Shown here: in pieces, positions 31,001 through 41,720 of the stretch | Position numbering within the stretch: the stretch's first letter is position 1 | Layout of the letters: the number at the start of each line of letters is the position of its first letter | DNA from: Larix kaempferi | Taxonomy: Eukaryota > Streptophyta > Pinopsida > Pinales > Pinaceae | DNA length: 64,000 bases | Assembly (NCBI GenBank): GCA_027924585.1 | Contig: BSBM01000372.1 | Coordinates: forward strand, 6,617,001 to 6,681,000 | Reading direction: 5' to 3' | The notes under the pieces: generated by a model | Databases searched by the model: none | What the model saw: only the letters and a program-made list of their open reading frames with translations | What the model was told of the DNA's origin: nothing | Position numbers and translations under genes: made by a program

Positions 31001-31429
31001 TCTCTTATATTCAAGTAAAAAGGATATAAGGTAGATGATATAACTTGCACTTGGCACTTGTTATAGTCAAGTCAAAAAGATATAAGGAAGATGCACTTGG
31101 CACCTCTTCTAGTCAAGTAAAAAACATATAAGGTAGATGAGATAACTTGCACTTTGTGTCAAGTAAAAAACATATAAGGTAGATGAGATAAATTTCACTT
31201 TGTGTCAAGTAAAAAATATATAAGGAAGATGAGATGATATAAGGAATATGAGATAAAAATATATAAGGAAGATGAGATAACATTATGGACTGAATGGATA
31301 AGGAAGATGAAATAACAATATGGAATGAATGGATCAATAGATAAAAGATATAAGGAATATGAGACAATAGTATGGACCTCATGGACCAATTCAAAAAATA
31401 TATATATATATATATAAGGAAGATGGGAT
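31001..31429. repeat. Irregular tandem array around ATATAAGGAAGATGAGATAA
   Basis: About ten imperfect units share CAAGTAAAAAA, ATATAAGG(A/T)AGATGAGAT and CACTTGG or CACTTTG. The same words continue after Copia-1 at 38489-38780, so Copia-1 (target duplication GGGAT) inserted within the array. Confidence 0.75.
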
Positions 31430-32024
31430 TGTTGATGTATATGTAACTTCGGAATGTATTTCACATATATGTATATTGTATTCCTACAGAGATGTTATTA
31501 TTCCTCTATACGGAAGTGTCATCATTTATATTGTAAGTGTCGTAACTTATACTTGATGGGTTATTTGACCACCTTGTCTGGGGTCGGCCCTGTATAAGTC
31601 ATGTGGGTCAAAGGGTTATTAGACCACCCTATTGGGGGTCGGCCTAGTCAGCATTATGTTATGTGGTTCAGTTCGAGCCTACATGAGTTAGGTAAAAAGG
31701 CAAGTCAAGTCAAGTATAAATAGAGTGCGGGAGGCACTCTATTTACTCACTCACTTCTCACTCATGCACTCAAGGAGGAGTGGCGCACTTATGGAGGAGG
31801 AGGATCTGCTGCTAGGTTGTGTCTATCTCTTATGGTTGGTTGTATCATTGCTCTATCTATCTCTGAGGAAGTTATTAGGGTTTTTCACCTTTATGGTTTT
31901 CCCCAAGTAAATCTTTGTGTCTCTTGTGTGCTTGCATTATTGTCTCCATGATTGATATGCTGTACATGTTGTTCTCTCAGTTAAGATCCTATATCAGATT
32001 GAAGTAAATTCTAAAAATTTAACA
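31430..32024 (+). repeat. Copia-1 5' LTR
   Basis: 595 bp, from TGTTGATGTATATG to AATTTAACA. It has a canonical TATA box (31715-31722) and, just downstream, a short hairpin AGAGTGC-GGGAG-GCACTCT. Confidence 0.93.
31715..31722 (+). promoter_or_regulatory. Copia-1 LTR TATA box
   Basis: TATAAATA in the 5' LTR. In the 3' LTR the same position reads CATAAATA (38168-38175). A 7-bp stem with a 5-base loop follows within 5 bp, near the expected transcript start. Confidence 0.7.
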
Positions 32025-32036
32025 TGGTATCAGAGC
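32025..32036 (+). other. Copia-1 primer-binding site
   Basis: TGGTATCAGAGC immediately after the 5' LTR; complementary to initiator-Met tRNA. Confidence 0.92.
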
Positions 32037-35000
32037 TAGCCTGAAAGAAGGCATGATATGGCATGTATGACACTTGTTGCACTTACGATGCTAGGGCTTG
32101 ATATAGAAAAAACCAGTCATCGTATCATTTTCACTATAAATCCGTTTTGGAAAATTTTTCGGATCTGAAATTGTTACAGGATGAATCTAAGATCCCCATG
32201 TACCTTGTGTCTAAAGTACAACCTCTAATTCGTTGTACTTTGTTATTTATTATCTGTACAATATAGGGTTTCTGCCTCTTCCAGATCTGAGTCAAAATCA
32301 GGTGACCTTGGGAAAAAGGTCATAACTTGGGCTAGGAAGCTCCAAATGAAATTTCATAAAAAGTGATAGGTATTACATAGACTATACTATCTCATAAAAA
32401 AATTTCAGAGGCCGAAGTTGAACCAGTGACACGTGGCACACCGTACAAGTTCGCTCTCCTGTATTATCCCATAAACAGGTCACGTTGCGACACTTGGCAT
32501 AAATCTCTCTCAGAGAGTCCAATTGAGGTCAAACCTGTTAGGATGGAAATATAACAGGACGAGATATCTCAGAAAACGTTTTCAGAGGCTGAAGTTCAAA
32601 CAGTGAGACGTGGCATTCTGTACAAGTTCGCTCTCCTGTATTATCTCAAAACAAGTCACGTTGCGACATTTGGCATAACTATATCTCAGAGAATCCAATT
32701 GAGGTCAGGCCTGTCAGGATAGAAAGATAACAGGTCAGGCTATCTCAGGAAGATTTTTCAGACCTTGTGGATCAAAAGGTTCAGAGTTACACCAGAAACA
32801 ATCAGGTACATATTTCTGTCAAATCAGAATTATTTTTGAGTACCTTCATTCATGGCTTCCGGAATTTAGAGCTTTGGAGAAAGTTGGAATTTTTGCAATC
32901 GGAGACCACGGATGGATGCTATTCATCAAAATAGAAATTTAAAGACCAATATAAGAATTTTTGGTTGGGCAGAAGGTCGGGCTTGATCAAACCCTAGTTC
33001 GGGACTTTGATTAGAAAAGTGGAAAATTAGGGCTTCTGTAAAAATAGGAATTTTTGAAATCTGTGACCACGACTGGAAGCTCCTCAGAAAAATAGAAGAT
33101 TAGAGCTTTGGATCAAACCTTTTGATTGGGCAGAAGAGTGGGATTCATCAAACCCCATTTCAGGGTCACGTCCAGTGAATCTAGAAGTCTCAAAGGCAAA
33201 ATTGAGGAGTGAAACTTTGCAGTTTTCAAATTCTGATCATACCAGCTTGATCAGCTCATCAAGGCGCATATTTCTATCCTTTCAGAAGTTTGAAATTCAA
33301 AGTTTGAGTTTTTGGGGTTTCTCTGACAAACCCATATCTAGCTCCACTCCTAGTTCTTGTAAATCAAGTGGATTGGGTTAATCCTAGAAGAAGATGGATT
33401 GGTCACTTGCATAAGTGAAGAAGTTCCTATTTCAGAGGGAGATGAGGCTAAGGCTTTACATACGAATATTACAAGCGATCTCAACAGGTATGACTCATCA
33501 AGGTATGTTTCGATATTTGTTCATGATTAAGTTTATGGTATGTTTGTCTTCATGTTATTACGGTTAGTACAATCTTGATTTTAGATTTGTCATATCACCT
33601 TAACAAAATTTTGAATACATGATAGAAGATATTCAATGATTAGGGTATTGACACTTATGATTGTACTAATGCATTATGGTGTTGTATGAGGTTTATGTTG
33701 TCTATTAATATGAAAGGTACACCAAGAAAGACAAATCATGTTCTAGTCCAAGAACATATGGTCATGATAACATGAGGACAAAGATTCATCCATTGTCATG
33801 GATCTCATAGAAGATCCATTTACGAGGTATGTATAACTTGGTTTTGTAATGGTTAACATATGAGACATGCAGGTTACTAGCACAAGTCACTGAAGAGAAC
33901 CAGAAGACATTATGTGGGTATGTTAGACAAAAATAGCTAGCATGCTAATCCAGGTATGTTTTTCCTATATCAAGCTAGAATCCTACCTTGTGTTAGGATC
34001 TTATACTGTCGTTGATAATGATTATTCATGAAGTCATAGGTTTGAATAATCATGGTTTTATGCATATTATATCTCTTATCTTGATTGATGATTCAACTAA
34101 CCCGAAGAGTCATAGGTTTGAGTAATTACAGGTTTAGACATGTTATGTTTCTTATGATTTGACTAACCATAAGATTCCTATAAAAACCTTGAATGCTAAT
34201 GCTTATTATTTCTGTTTGAAATGATCATGACTATACATGCTTGAGATTATTGTGTTTTAATAGTATACTAATGAATGTATGATTTTATATGAGATCACAA
34301 GGATAACACAATCATGATACTAATAAGCATGCATAGGGACCAAGGATGAATATGTGTTCAAGAACAGGTAATTCAGGAAGCAAAGATCAAGAGGGAGCAC
34401 ACTCCAGTTGCTCCTGCAAGAAAGCAAAGGAGCACACTCCAGTTCTTCCTGCAAGAAAGCAAAGGAGCACACTTTAGTAGTTTCTACAAGGATGCGGATA
34501 TTTAGAGGGAGTTGACCATCTTTCTACATTCCACAACAGAAAGGTTGAAAAGAAGCTACTTCAAATTAGGACTCCAGCATCTCCTGCAAGGAAGCGAAGA
34601 CTCAGAGGGAGTCCACCCAACGAACAAACAAAGATAAGTATTTTAATTATCATTTCTTGCATATTTGTTTGTTTAAGTAAAATTGTTCAATGATGTATAT
34701 GCTCATGTTCCTAGACTTAGGATATGTATTGTGCATATTAGAATAGTTGCATTGATGAACAATATACTACTAATATACATGGGTAAGTGTCCTATGGAAC
34801 TGTACAACATTCCATTGCTACTTATCTAGAATGAAACCTCTTTGCTGACATGTTGGGAGTTGTGCACACTCTTAACAATGTTCTGGTAGAGATTGGAAGG
34901 CATCTAGGAAGTTACGGAATATGGATAAATGTTGTATTGAAGCATTGGCTAAGATAATTGCATGACTGTATGACATATTTCTTTATGTGTAAGAATTTGT

Positions 35001-35100
35001 TCTGAAAATTATGAGATGTTTCTAATCATGCAATTTAACCTGTTTTGTAGGAAAGACCGTATATCTTCACCTACAAAAGGACTACAACATTTGTTCCAGC
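32037..35100 (+). other. Copia-1 non-coding interior
   Basis: Where gag, protease and integrase should lie there is about 3 kb with no recognisable domain. It contains a tandem duplication of about 182 bp (about 32387-32570 and 32571-32760, sharing AAGTTCGCTCTCCTGTATTA), a second repeated pair near 32900-33000 and 33055-33165, and three copies of about 39 bp with GAGCACACT and CTGCAAGAAAGC (34393-34500). Several CAGGTATG and TTGTAG words resemble splice sites, but I cannot show introns. Confidence 0.65.
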
Positions 35101-35640
35101 AACAAAGATATCTACTGAAGATATTGAAGATATTGAAGTTCCCAGGATCTGGGATGAAGAAATGGAATGCCATGATCTGTCGATCATGAAGAATGATGTT
35201 TGGGATGCGGTCCCAAGAGCTGTAGGGAAGTCTGTTATGACTTCCAAATGGAACTATCAGATCAAGCATGTTGCAGATGGCAGCATTGAGAAATATAAAA
35301 GTGATGAAATAGAAGATACACTAGATGGATTCAAGACAGCTTTCTTGAATGGTGTAGTTGAAGAAGAAGTGTATGTGGAGCAGCCACTTGGTTCTGAGAC
35401 ACATGACATGAAATCATATATGTGCAGAACTTGGTATGGTAGGATAGACAGCTTTCTATCCAGTTTGGTCTTTACCAAGTGTAAAGCTGATTCCAACCTT
35501 TACTACAAGGTTGTGGAAGGGAATCCTGTGATTCTACTCCTGTATGTGGATGACTTATTTGTAACAGGAGATGACAAACTGATTGCAGATACTAAGAGGA
35601 AGCTTGCTGCTGAATTCGATATGAGGAACTTGGGATGATA
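35101..35640 (+). pseudogene. Copia-1 reverse transcriptase, internally deleted
   Basis: The open run 35162-35638 begins ECHDLSIMKNDVWDAVPRA and SKWNYQIKHVADGSIEKYK, the standard Copia start. It then jumps to FKTAFLNGVVEEEVYVEQPL, losing roughly 55-60 codons including the DYxETF region. A second, smaller loss falls around CRTWYGRIDSF, where the LYGLKQ segment should be. The catalytic YVDD (35543-35554) is kept. The losses remove core fold elements, so activity is not expected. Confidence 0.85.
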
Positions 35641-36137
35641 CACTATTTGTTTTTGGCATGGAGTTGTGGCAGAGTGATGGAATCTTCCTTGGACAAGGGA
35701 AGTATGCAGTAGAGATCCTGAAGAGGTTCGGGATGATGGATTGCAAGGCCATGGCCACACCTATGGCATCGAATCTGAAGCTTCTTTGTGATACTTCATC
35801 TGAGCCAATTGATGTCTCTATGTATCGTCAGATGATTGGGTCCTTGATGTACCTGACAAACACGAGACCAGATCTTTGCTTTGCAGTGAACACATTGAGC
35901 TAGTTCCTGACGGATTCGAGGAGTGTTCACTTGGTTGCTGTAAATCATGTTCTGAGGTACCTGAAGGGTACAGTGGATTATGGGCTCAAGTATGAAGCGA
36001 ATCAAAAGTTTAACCTGCAGGGTTATGTTGATTCAGATTTGGCTGGCAGTGCTGCAGATAGGAAGAGCACATCTGGGTGTTGCTTCAGTATGGGATCAGG
36101 TGTTATCTCTTGTTTAGAAAGAAGCAGTCCTGCGTAG
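35641..36137 (+). pseudogene. Copia-1 reverse transcriptase end and RNase H start
   Basis: The frame shifts by one near 35635. It then reads GIFLGQGKYAVEILKRFGMM, MYRQMIGSLMYLTNTRPDL, a TAG after FAVNTLS (about 35901), and HVLRYLKGTVDYGLKYE with GYVDSDLAG, the RNase H first strand. Another shift occurs near 36110. One base lost or gained at each point and one C-to-T-type stop explain the breaks. Confidence 0.85.
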
Positions 36138-36502
36138 CACTGAGTACAGCTGAGGCAGAGTATGTTATAGCCTGTTCAGCTAGTTGTGAGGCAGTATGGC
36201 TACGGAAGCTACTGTCTGAGTTATTTGATCTCCCGTTGGATGCTACTGGTATCTTCTGTGATAACCCGAGTTGTGTGAAGCTGTCCAAGAATCCAGTGTT
36301 TCATGATAGTTCAAAACACATAGAGATCAAATATCACTATATCAGGGATATGGTGCAGAGAGGAGCCGTGAAGCTCCTATATGTTGCAACGGACGAGCAG
36401 ATTGCAGATGTGCTGACAAAGCCACTAGCCAGGGTTAAGTTCGAGTACTTCAGAGAGAGGCTTGGCATTCTTCAGATCGAGGACACTTCGAGGAAGAAGT
36501 GA
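36077..36502 (+). CDS. Copia-1 RNase H C-terminal segment (open)
   Basis: 141 codons. After a short out-of-frame start it reads KKQSCVALSTAEAEYVIACS with the RNase H Glu, EAVWLRKLLSELFD, IFCDNPSC with a catalytic Asp, and KHIEIKYHYIRDMVQRG, IADVLTKPLARVKF, the standard end of Copia pol. The frame ends at its natural stop; the visible Met start is incidental. Confidence 0.85.
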   Translation: MLLQYGIRCYLLFRKKQSCVALSTAEAEYVIACSASCEAVWLRKLLSELFDLPLDATGIFCDNPSCVKLSKNPVFHDSSKHIEIKYHYIRDMVQRGAVKLLYVATDEQIADVLTKPLARVKFEYFRERLGILQIEDTSRKK

Positions 36503-36609
36503 TGGACACATTTGCTGAAGCCATTCCAAGCATGTTGGAAGGAGGATCCTTCACATGGATGTGGATATAAGTGCTGGGTGATGAGCATCAGGATGATGTT
36601 CTGGTTTCT

Positions 36610-36900
36610 GCTTGGATATGATCAGTTGGATCATTTATATGTATGTATGCATCATGTTGGATGCTGGATATGATCGGTTGGATCATGTGTATGTATTTTG
36701 TATGTACGCATCGTGTTGGATGCTGATGGATACATTGTGTGGATCATGTATCTTTGTATGATCAGGTAGATCATGTATGTTGATGGATACATTGTGTGGA
36801 TCATGTATCTTTGTATGATCAGATAGATCATGTATGCTGATGGATACATTGTGTGGATCATGTATCTATGTATGTATCAGGTAGATACTTGGTGTGCATC
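36610..36900 (+). repeat. Copia-1 short tandem repeats after pol
   Basis: Three copies of a unit of about 58 bp with GGATACATTGTGTGGATCAT and GTATGATCAG(G/A)TAGATCATG, beginning near 36722, 36784 and 36841, preceded by related GATCAG(T/G)TGGATCAT words. Confidence 0.75.
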
Positions 36901-37069
36901 AGATGGATGCATTGTATGATCAGGATGATCGTGGATGACGAGCTTCTCCAGATGACATGCAACAGGATGTTGCAGTGATGATGATCAGGATGATCATGTG
37001 TACATTAGGATGATGTTTGATGAGTATCAGATGATACTTTGTGGCCGTGGATCAGGTTGTGCAGGTAAG

Positions 37070-37630
37070 CATGTAATTTGTGCCCTAGGAGATTTGCAGA
37101 TGGTCTTTCGAGGTTTTTCCTATGGCATGTAATTCGGTGCCCTGGGACATCTAGAAAATGCTCTTGCGAGGTTTTGCTTGGAAGGACATGTAATTTGTGC
37201 CCTGGGAGATCTGTAGATAGTCTTTCGAGGTTTTTCCTATGGCATGTAATTCGGTGCCCTGGGATATCTGGCAGATGCTCTTGCGAGGTTTTGTCCTATG
37301 GCATGTAATTTGCTCCTGGGAGATCTGGACAGGATGAAAAAGGCCTCAGATGCTTAAGCCAGGTTTTGCCATGACCACATGTAATTTGCTCCTGGGAGAT
37401 CTGGACAGGATGAAAAAGGCCTCAGATGCTTCAGCCAGGTTTTGTGGTGAGATCACATGTAATGTGCTCCTGGGAGATCCGACAGGTAGAGCTGAGTGCT
37501 CATAATAGCCTGGGATGCTTCAGCCAGGTTTTGTGATGGGTCACATGTAATGTGCTCCTGGGAGATCCTACAAGTAGAGCTGTGTTCTCATAATAGCCTG
37601 GGATGCTGCAGCCAGGTTTTGTGACGCACG
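37070..37630 (+). repeat. Copia-1 3' minisatellite of CATGTAAT units
   Basis: Eight units begin CATGTAAT at 37070, 37126, 37187, 37243, 37302, 37378, 37456 and 37544. Each continues with a CCTGGGA(G/C/T)AT core and ends in a GAGGTTTT or CCAGGTTTTG word. Two subfamilies are visible: about 56-61 bp (first four) and 76-88 bp (last four). The array lies between pol and the polypurine tract. Confidence 0.85.
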
Positions 37631-37873
37631 TAATAAGTCCTGAGGTTTCCACAGTATGGATAGTGATGATGAAGACCTGCAGGTGGTGGGCCTACATCCA
37701 ATATGAAAAAGGACTGGCTCTGTAGAACTTCCTATGACGAGTAGATTCAGAGATTGATTGAGATAGCAGTAGCAGTGACGATGATGATGACTCGATGACG
37801 ATTATCCAGTGACGATGATCCAGAGAAGATGACTTGTGCTAGAAGAACTGTGCTGAGAAATACCTTCCTAGTT
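37631..37873 (+). other. Copia-1 3' untranslated spacer
   Basis: Between the minisatellite and the polypurine tract; rich in GATGATGA words (about 37775-37825). No coding motif. Confidence 0.5.
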
Positions 37874-37882
37874 AAGAGGGAG
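37874..37882 (+). other. Copia-1 polypurine tract
   Basis: AAGAGGGAG directly before the 3' LTR. Confidence 0.85.
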
Positions 37883-38488
37883 TGTTGATGTATATGTAAC
37901 TTTGGAATGTATTTCACATATATGTATATTGTATTCCTACAGAGATGTTATTATTCCTCTATACGGAAGTGTCATCATTTATATTGTAAGTGTCGTAACT
38001 TATACTTGATGGGTTATTAGACCACCTTGTTTGGGGTCGGCCCTGTATAAGTCATGTGGGTCAAAGGGTTATTAGACCACCCTATTGGGGGTCGGCCCAG
38101 TCAGCATTATGTTATGTGGTTCAGTTCGAGCCTACATGAGTTAGGTAAAAAGGCAAGTCAAGTCAAGCATAAATAGAGTGTGGGAGGCACTCTATTTACT
38201 CACTCACTTCTCACTCATGCACTCAAGGAGGAGTGGTGCACTTATGGAGGAGGAGGATCTGCTGCTAGGTTGTGTCTATCTCTTATGGTTGGTTGTATCA
38301 TTGCTCTATCTATCTCTGAGGAAGTTATTAGGGTTTTTCACCTTTATGGTTTTCCCCAAGTAAATCTTTGTGTCTCTTGTGTGCTTGCATTATTGTCTCC
38401 ATGATTGATATGCTGTAGATATGCTATACATGTTGTTCTCTCAGTTAAGATCCTATATCAGATTGAAGTAAATTCTGAAAATTTAACA
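37883..38488 (+). repeat. Copia-1 3' LTR
   Basis: 606 bp. It differs from the 5' LTR by about eight substitutions, mostly transitions, and an 11-bp tandem-like insertion near 38415 (GATATGCT repeated). One substitution removes the first T of the TATA box. Confidence 0.92.
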
Positions 38489-38493
38489 GGGAT

Positions 38494-39370
38494 AACAATA
38501 TGGACCAAATGGATAAATAGAAAGTGTAGCATAATGACTATATGTTACATGCTAAAACACTTATTAGCACCAAAGTGAATGGATCAATAGAAAGTGTATC
38601 ACAATGACTATTTTTTGCATGCTAAAACACTTATTAGCACCAAAGTGATTGGTCTTTGTAATGTGGTGAAGGATTTCACTTGGAACCTGTTATAGTCAAG
38701 TAAAAAAGATATAAGGAAGATGAGATAATAGTATGGACTGAATGGATCAATAGCAAGTGTAACACAACGACTATTTGTTGCATGATAAAACACTTATTAG
38801 CACCAAAGTGATTGGTATTTGTATTATAGTGCATGCTAAAACACTTATTGTCACCAAAGTGATTGGTCTTTGTAATATGGTGCTAGCTAGATAAACAACC
38901 TACCTTAAAGAGGAAACCGGAACACACACCCACTTACTAATTCTATATAACTTCAAAGAGTTCCCTTCTTTCATTGAAATTGTCAAATATCATAGATAAC
39001 AAACATATGGAGTATGAAAAATGAAACAAAATCTGAAATTTACAGCATACCTCTTATTAGCGTAATTTAAAACCTCCCTGCTCGTTGAACTGTATCTATA
39101 GGTTATCTGGGTAGGCTGAAAATAGTTATGAACCATGACAAGAAACTTCAAGTTTAGCCCTAACCTAGACTCTAAATAGACTTGGTTTGACCTAGGGTAG
39201 AGAAAAAATTAGAAAATCAAAGAATTTTAAATGAAAATCATAACTAAATCTATTTGACAGCAAGGGCATATGTTGTTTCCCTTTTGTCTCAGTGTTTTTT
39301 CTACATGCATAGGTCGTATGTGAATCACTAGCTGCTAAGTATGAATAAAAACTATGCATAAAATATGGAT
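38494..39370. repeat. Tandem array continuation and right copy of the local duplication
   Basis: 38494-38890 repeats a unit with AAAACACTTATTAGCACCAAAGTG three to four times together with the ATATAAGGAAGATGAGATAA words seen left of Copia-1. 38890-39370 matches 29930-30425. Confidence 0.7.
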
Positions 39371-40600
39371 ATATTTGGGAGAATTGATGGATACCTTGTT
39401 TCTCAAAATATATCATGGCTTCCAAAATGGCCTCATAAGATGGAAAACCATTCTTATAGCGTTATTTGGACACCATTGACCTCTAATGACTTGATTATCC
39501 CATTACTATCCATATTTATTCTTTCTCCATTAAAAATAGACTTAAAAATTACTTTTTACCTCACAGCCATGCATCACCTTCAAGCAACATGGGTTACTCA
39601 TGCCTTCCCTTCAAGAAAGGCATGACTATATACTAAAAGGGGGAAATATTAAATGTGCATTAATTCCGTGCTCCTAAGAGGAGTTTACAAGATTTTACCA
39701 CATATGCAACCCTAATTCCTATTACTAATGAACTCAACCAACTCTTAATGGTATAAATTAAGTCCAAATGTTAAAGAAGGGGAAAATCACCTATTTAACA
39801 TGCTTATGTTGGAGCATTGCCTTAGAGATTCTATCCCTGGATATTTATGTTATTGTCATTCTACAAGAACCCCTATCCCTGAATTAATTGTATTCCCAAC
39901 AGTTGGGAAATAAATTCTTGGATATTTTCCCATTCACATATAGTGAGGACTTTTAAAGCAAAGTTAAGATAAATAAATAGTCAAGGAAACAAGAATATGG
40001 AAGGTGGTAATACCAAATTATCAAGTTTCATTGTCTTTGTTGTTCATTATTAATAACGTGTGAACATCTCTATTCTTCCGCACTCCTCATCACACCCCCA
40101 GGAAAAAAGAAGAAGAAGAAGATGTGTTCACATTTTAATGTTTGGTTGGTGGTGGAGTTAACTCCGTGGTAAGTTAGTTAGAATTAATACATAAGTGAAT
40201 TCACATTATTATTGCAATTTGGGTTATTATGACCAAAAATGATTTGAGGAAGGCCTACTTTGGTATTTGTGTGCATATCATTAAAGAAAATATTGGAATA
40301 GCGAAGAATATAATTGGATCTATATGCAATATATTTGTAAAGGAAAATTTTCCTGATAAAAGATCTATTTTCTCTTATTTTCCATAGGTAGTTAAGTTAA
40401 GTAACTTATTGATTCTCGAAATAATATTTCTATCTAATGTATACTATGTTAGTGACCTAACCCTAATTACTATGGATTATTCCCTCTAACATAAATGGAA
40501 ACCATACTGGAGAATACTCTTTGAGTTTCTCCTTTTATGATTTTTCTCCTCTATTTTTTCCAATAGCCTTCACCTTACATGTTGAATTTCTATTTTATTA
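39371..40600. other. Gene-free spacer
   Basis: No recognisable gene, terminal repeat or tandem array. Short open frames show no motif. A GAAGAAGAAGAA run lies near 40108. Confidence 0.5.
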
Positions 40601-40607
40601 CTATTAG

Positions 40608-40784
40608 ACCAGCCTAGATCCAAATCCTAGGCTCTATCAAGCGCCGAGAGGAATAAAATATCTCGAGGTGCAAACCTCTCCTCGAAAAGCTCCTTGAGTG
40701 CAATACCTGAGAAGAGGTTTGCACTTAAGGAGATTTGATCCCTCTCGGCGCTTGATAGAGCCTAGGATTTGGATCTAGGCTGGT
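40608..40784. repeat. Long hairpin with 72-bp arms
   Basis: The arm 40608-40679 (ACCAGCCTAGATCC...) is the reverse complement of 40713-40784. The outer 44 bp pair perfectly by eye; the inner 28 bp pair with a few mismatches. The loop is 33 bases. Flanks read ATTAG on the left and TTTAG on the right, a possible imperfect target duplication. It has the form of a foldback or MITE-like element, or of a hairpin RNA precursor if transcribed. No protein frame. Confidence 0.9.
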
Positions 40785-40929
40785 TTTAGTCGTGGGCGGT
40801 GACACAAAACTGTAGTTTGATCATCATTGTAAGGAATAGGTTAAGTTGAAAACACAAATACATTTACAAGGATTATCATAATGTAAGTAATAAGTATTAA
40901 GGATTGAGCAAATTGCTTCAACTTTCTCT

Positions 40930-41180
40930 CTCGATACGCTCTTTGTCGATCAATGTTTCGTTTTCTTTGTTCTTCTCGTTCTTCTGATGTCAATTCGCCT
41001 AACTTTTTTTTTCATTTTTTTTGTTGATCTGCGTTTTGATCCCTCTTTGCATTTTGTTTTCTTCGTTCTTCTCGTTCTTATGTTGTCATTTCGTCCAACT
41101 TCCTCTTTTGAAATTCTTTTTGTTCTTCTGGTTTTCATTGCAAGTCTTCTTCTCGTTCTTTTGTTGTCATTTCGTAAGAT
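40930..41180. repeat. Imperfect repeats of CTTCTCGTTCTT...GTCA(T/A)TTCG
   Basis: Three copies, near 40970-41012, 41066-41100 and 41148-41177, share TTCTTCTCGTTCTT and TGTCATTTCG. Period is roughly 85-95 bp. Pyrimidine-rich; the opposite strand reads as Lys/Arg-rich low-complexity peptide and is not a convincing gene. Confidence 0.6.
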
Positions 41181-41302
41181 TTTCTTCCTTGATATGTTTT
41201 ACGACGTTCGACGTTCTGTTTTTTTGGTTCTTCGTCAGTTTGTCTCATATCATCTTCCGCATGCAGATCTTGATCCATTTCTAGTTTAGACTCTATATCA
41301 CT

Positions 41303-41720
41303 GAAATCTATGCGTCCATACACTGAAATCAATGCGTCCATACACTGAAATCTATGCGTCCATACACTGAAATCTATGCGTCCACAGAAATCTATGCAAC
41401 CATACACTGAAATCAATGCGTCCATACACTAAAATCTATGCGTCCATACACTTAAATCAATGCGTCCATACACTTAAATCAATGCGTCCATACACTTAAA
41501 TCAATGCATCCACAGAAATCTATGCTTCCATACACTGAAATCTATGCTTCCATACATTGAAATCTATGTGTCCATACACTGAAATCAATGCGTCCATACA
41601 CTAAAATCAATGCGTCCACATAAATCTATGCTTCCATACACTGAAATCTATGCGTCCATACACTGAAATCAATGCGTCCACAAAATAACATCTACACTTT
41701 ACTCACTAAAATCAATGCGT
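41303..41720. repeat. 22-bp minisatellite, about 19 units
   Basis: Consensus GAAATC(T/A)ATGCGTCCATACA. Full units are 22 bp and several are shortened (GTCCACAGAAATC). Two alternating variants differ at position 7 (T or A), and the first part of the array has higher uniformity. Not a CRISPR: there are no spacers. Confidence 0.92.

Larger units (their letters stand above)
31430..38488 (+). mobile_element. Copia-1, young but defective Ty1/Copia element
   Basis: 7059 bp with TGTTG...AACA LTRs of 595 and 606 bp, a perfect target duplication GGGAT (31425-31429 and 38489-38493), a primer-binding site directly after the 5' LTR and a purine tract before the 3' LTR. The LTRs differ at about 8 positions plus one 11-bp insertion. 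The interior lacks recognisable gag, protease and integrase; it has about 3 kb of non-coding sequence, a deleted and frameshifted reverse transcriptase-RNase H, and a 3' minisatellite. It most likely moved using proteins of a relative. Confidence 0.93.

Noticed and set aside
41135-41425. A 96-codon minus-strand ORF with MDAL(I)SVYG-type repeats.
   Set aside because: It is the translation of the 22-bp minisatellite and the adjacent low-complexity repeats.
41303-41720. Regular repeats as a CRISPR array.
   Set aside because: Units are directly adjacent with no spacers, and this is plant nuclear DNA; it is a minisatellite.
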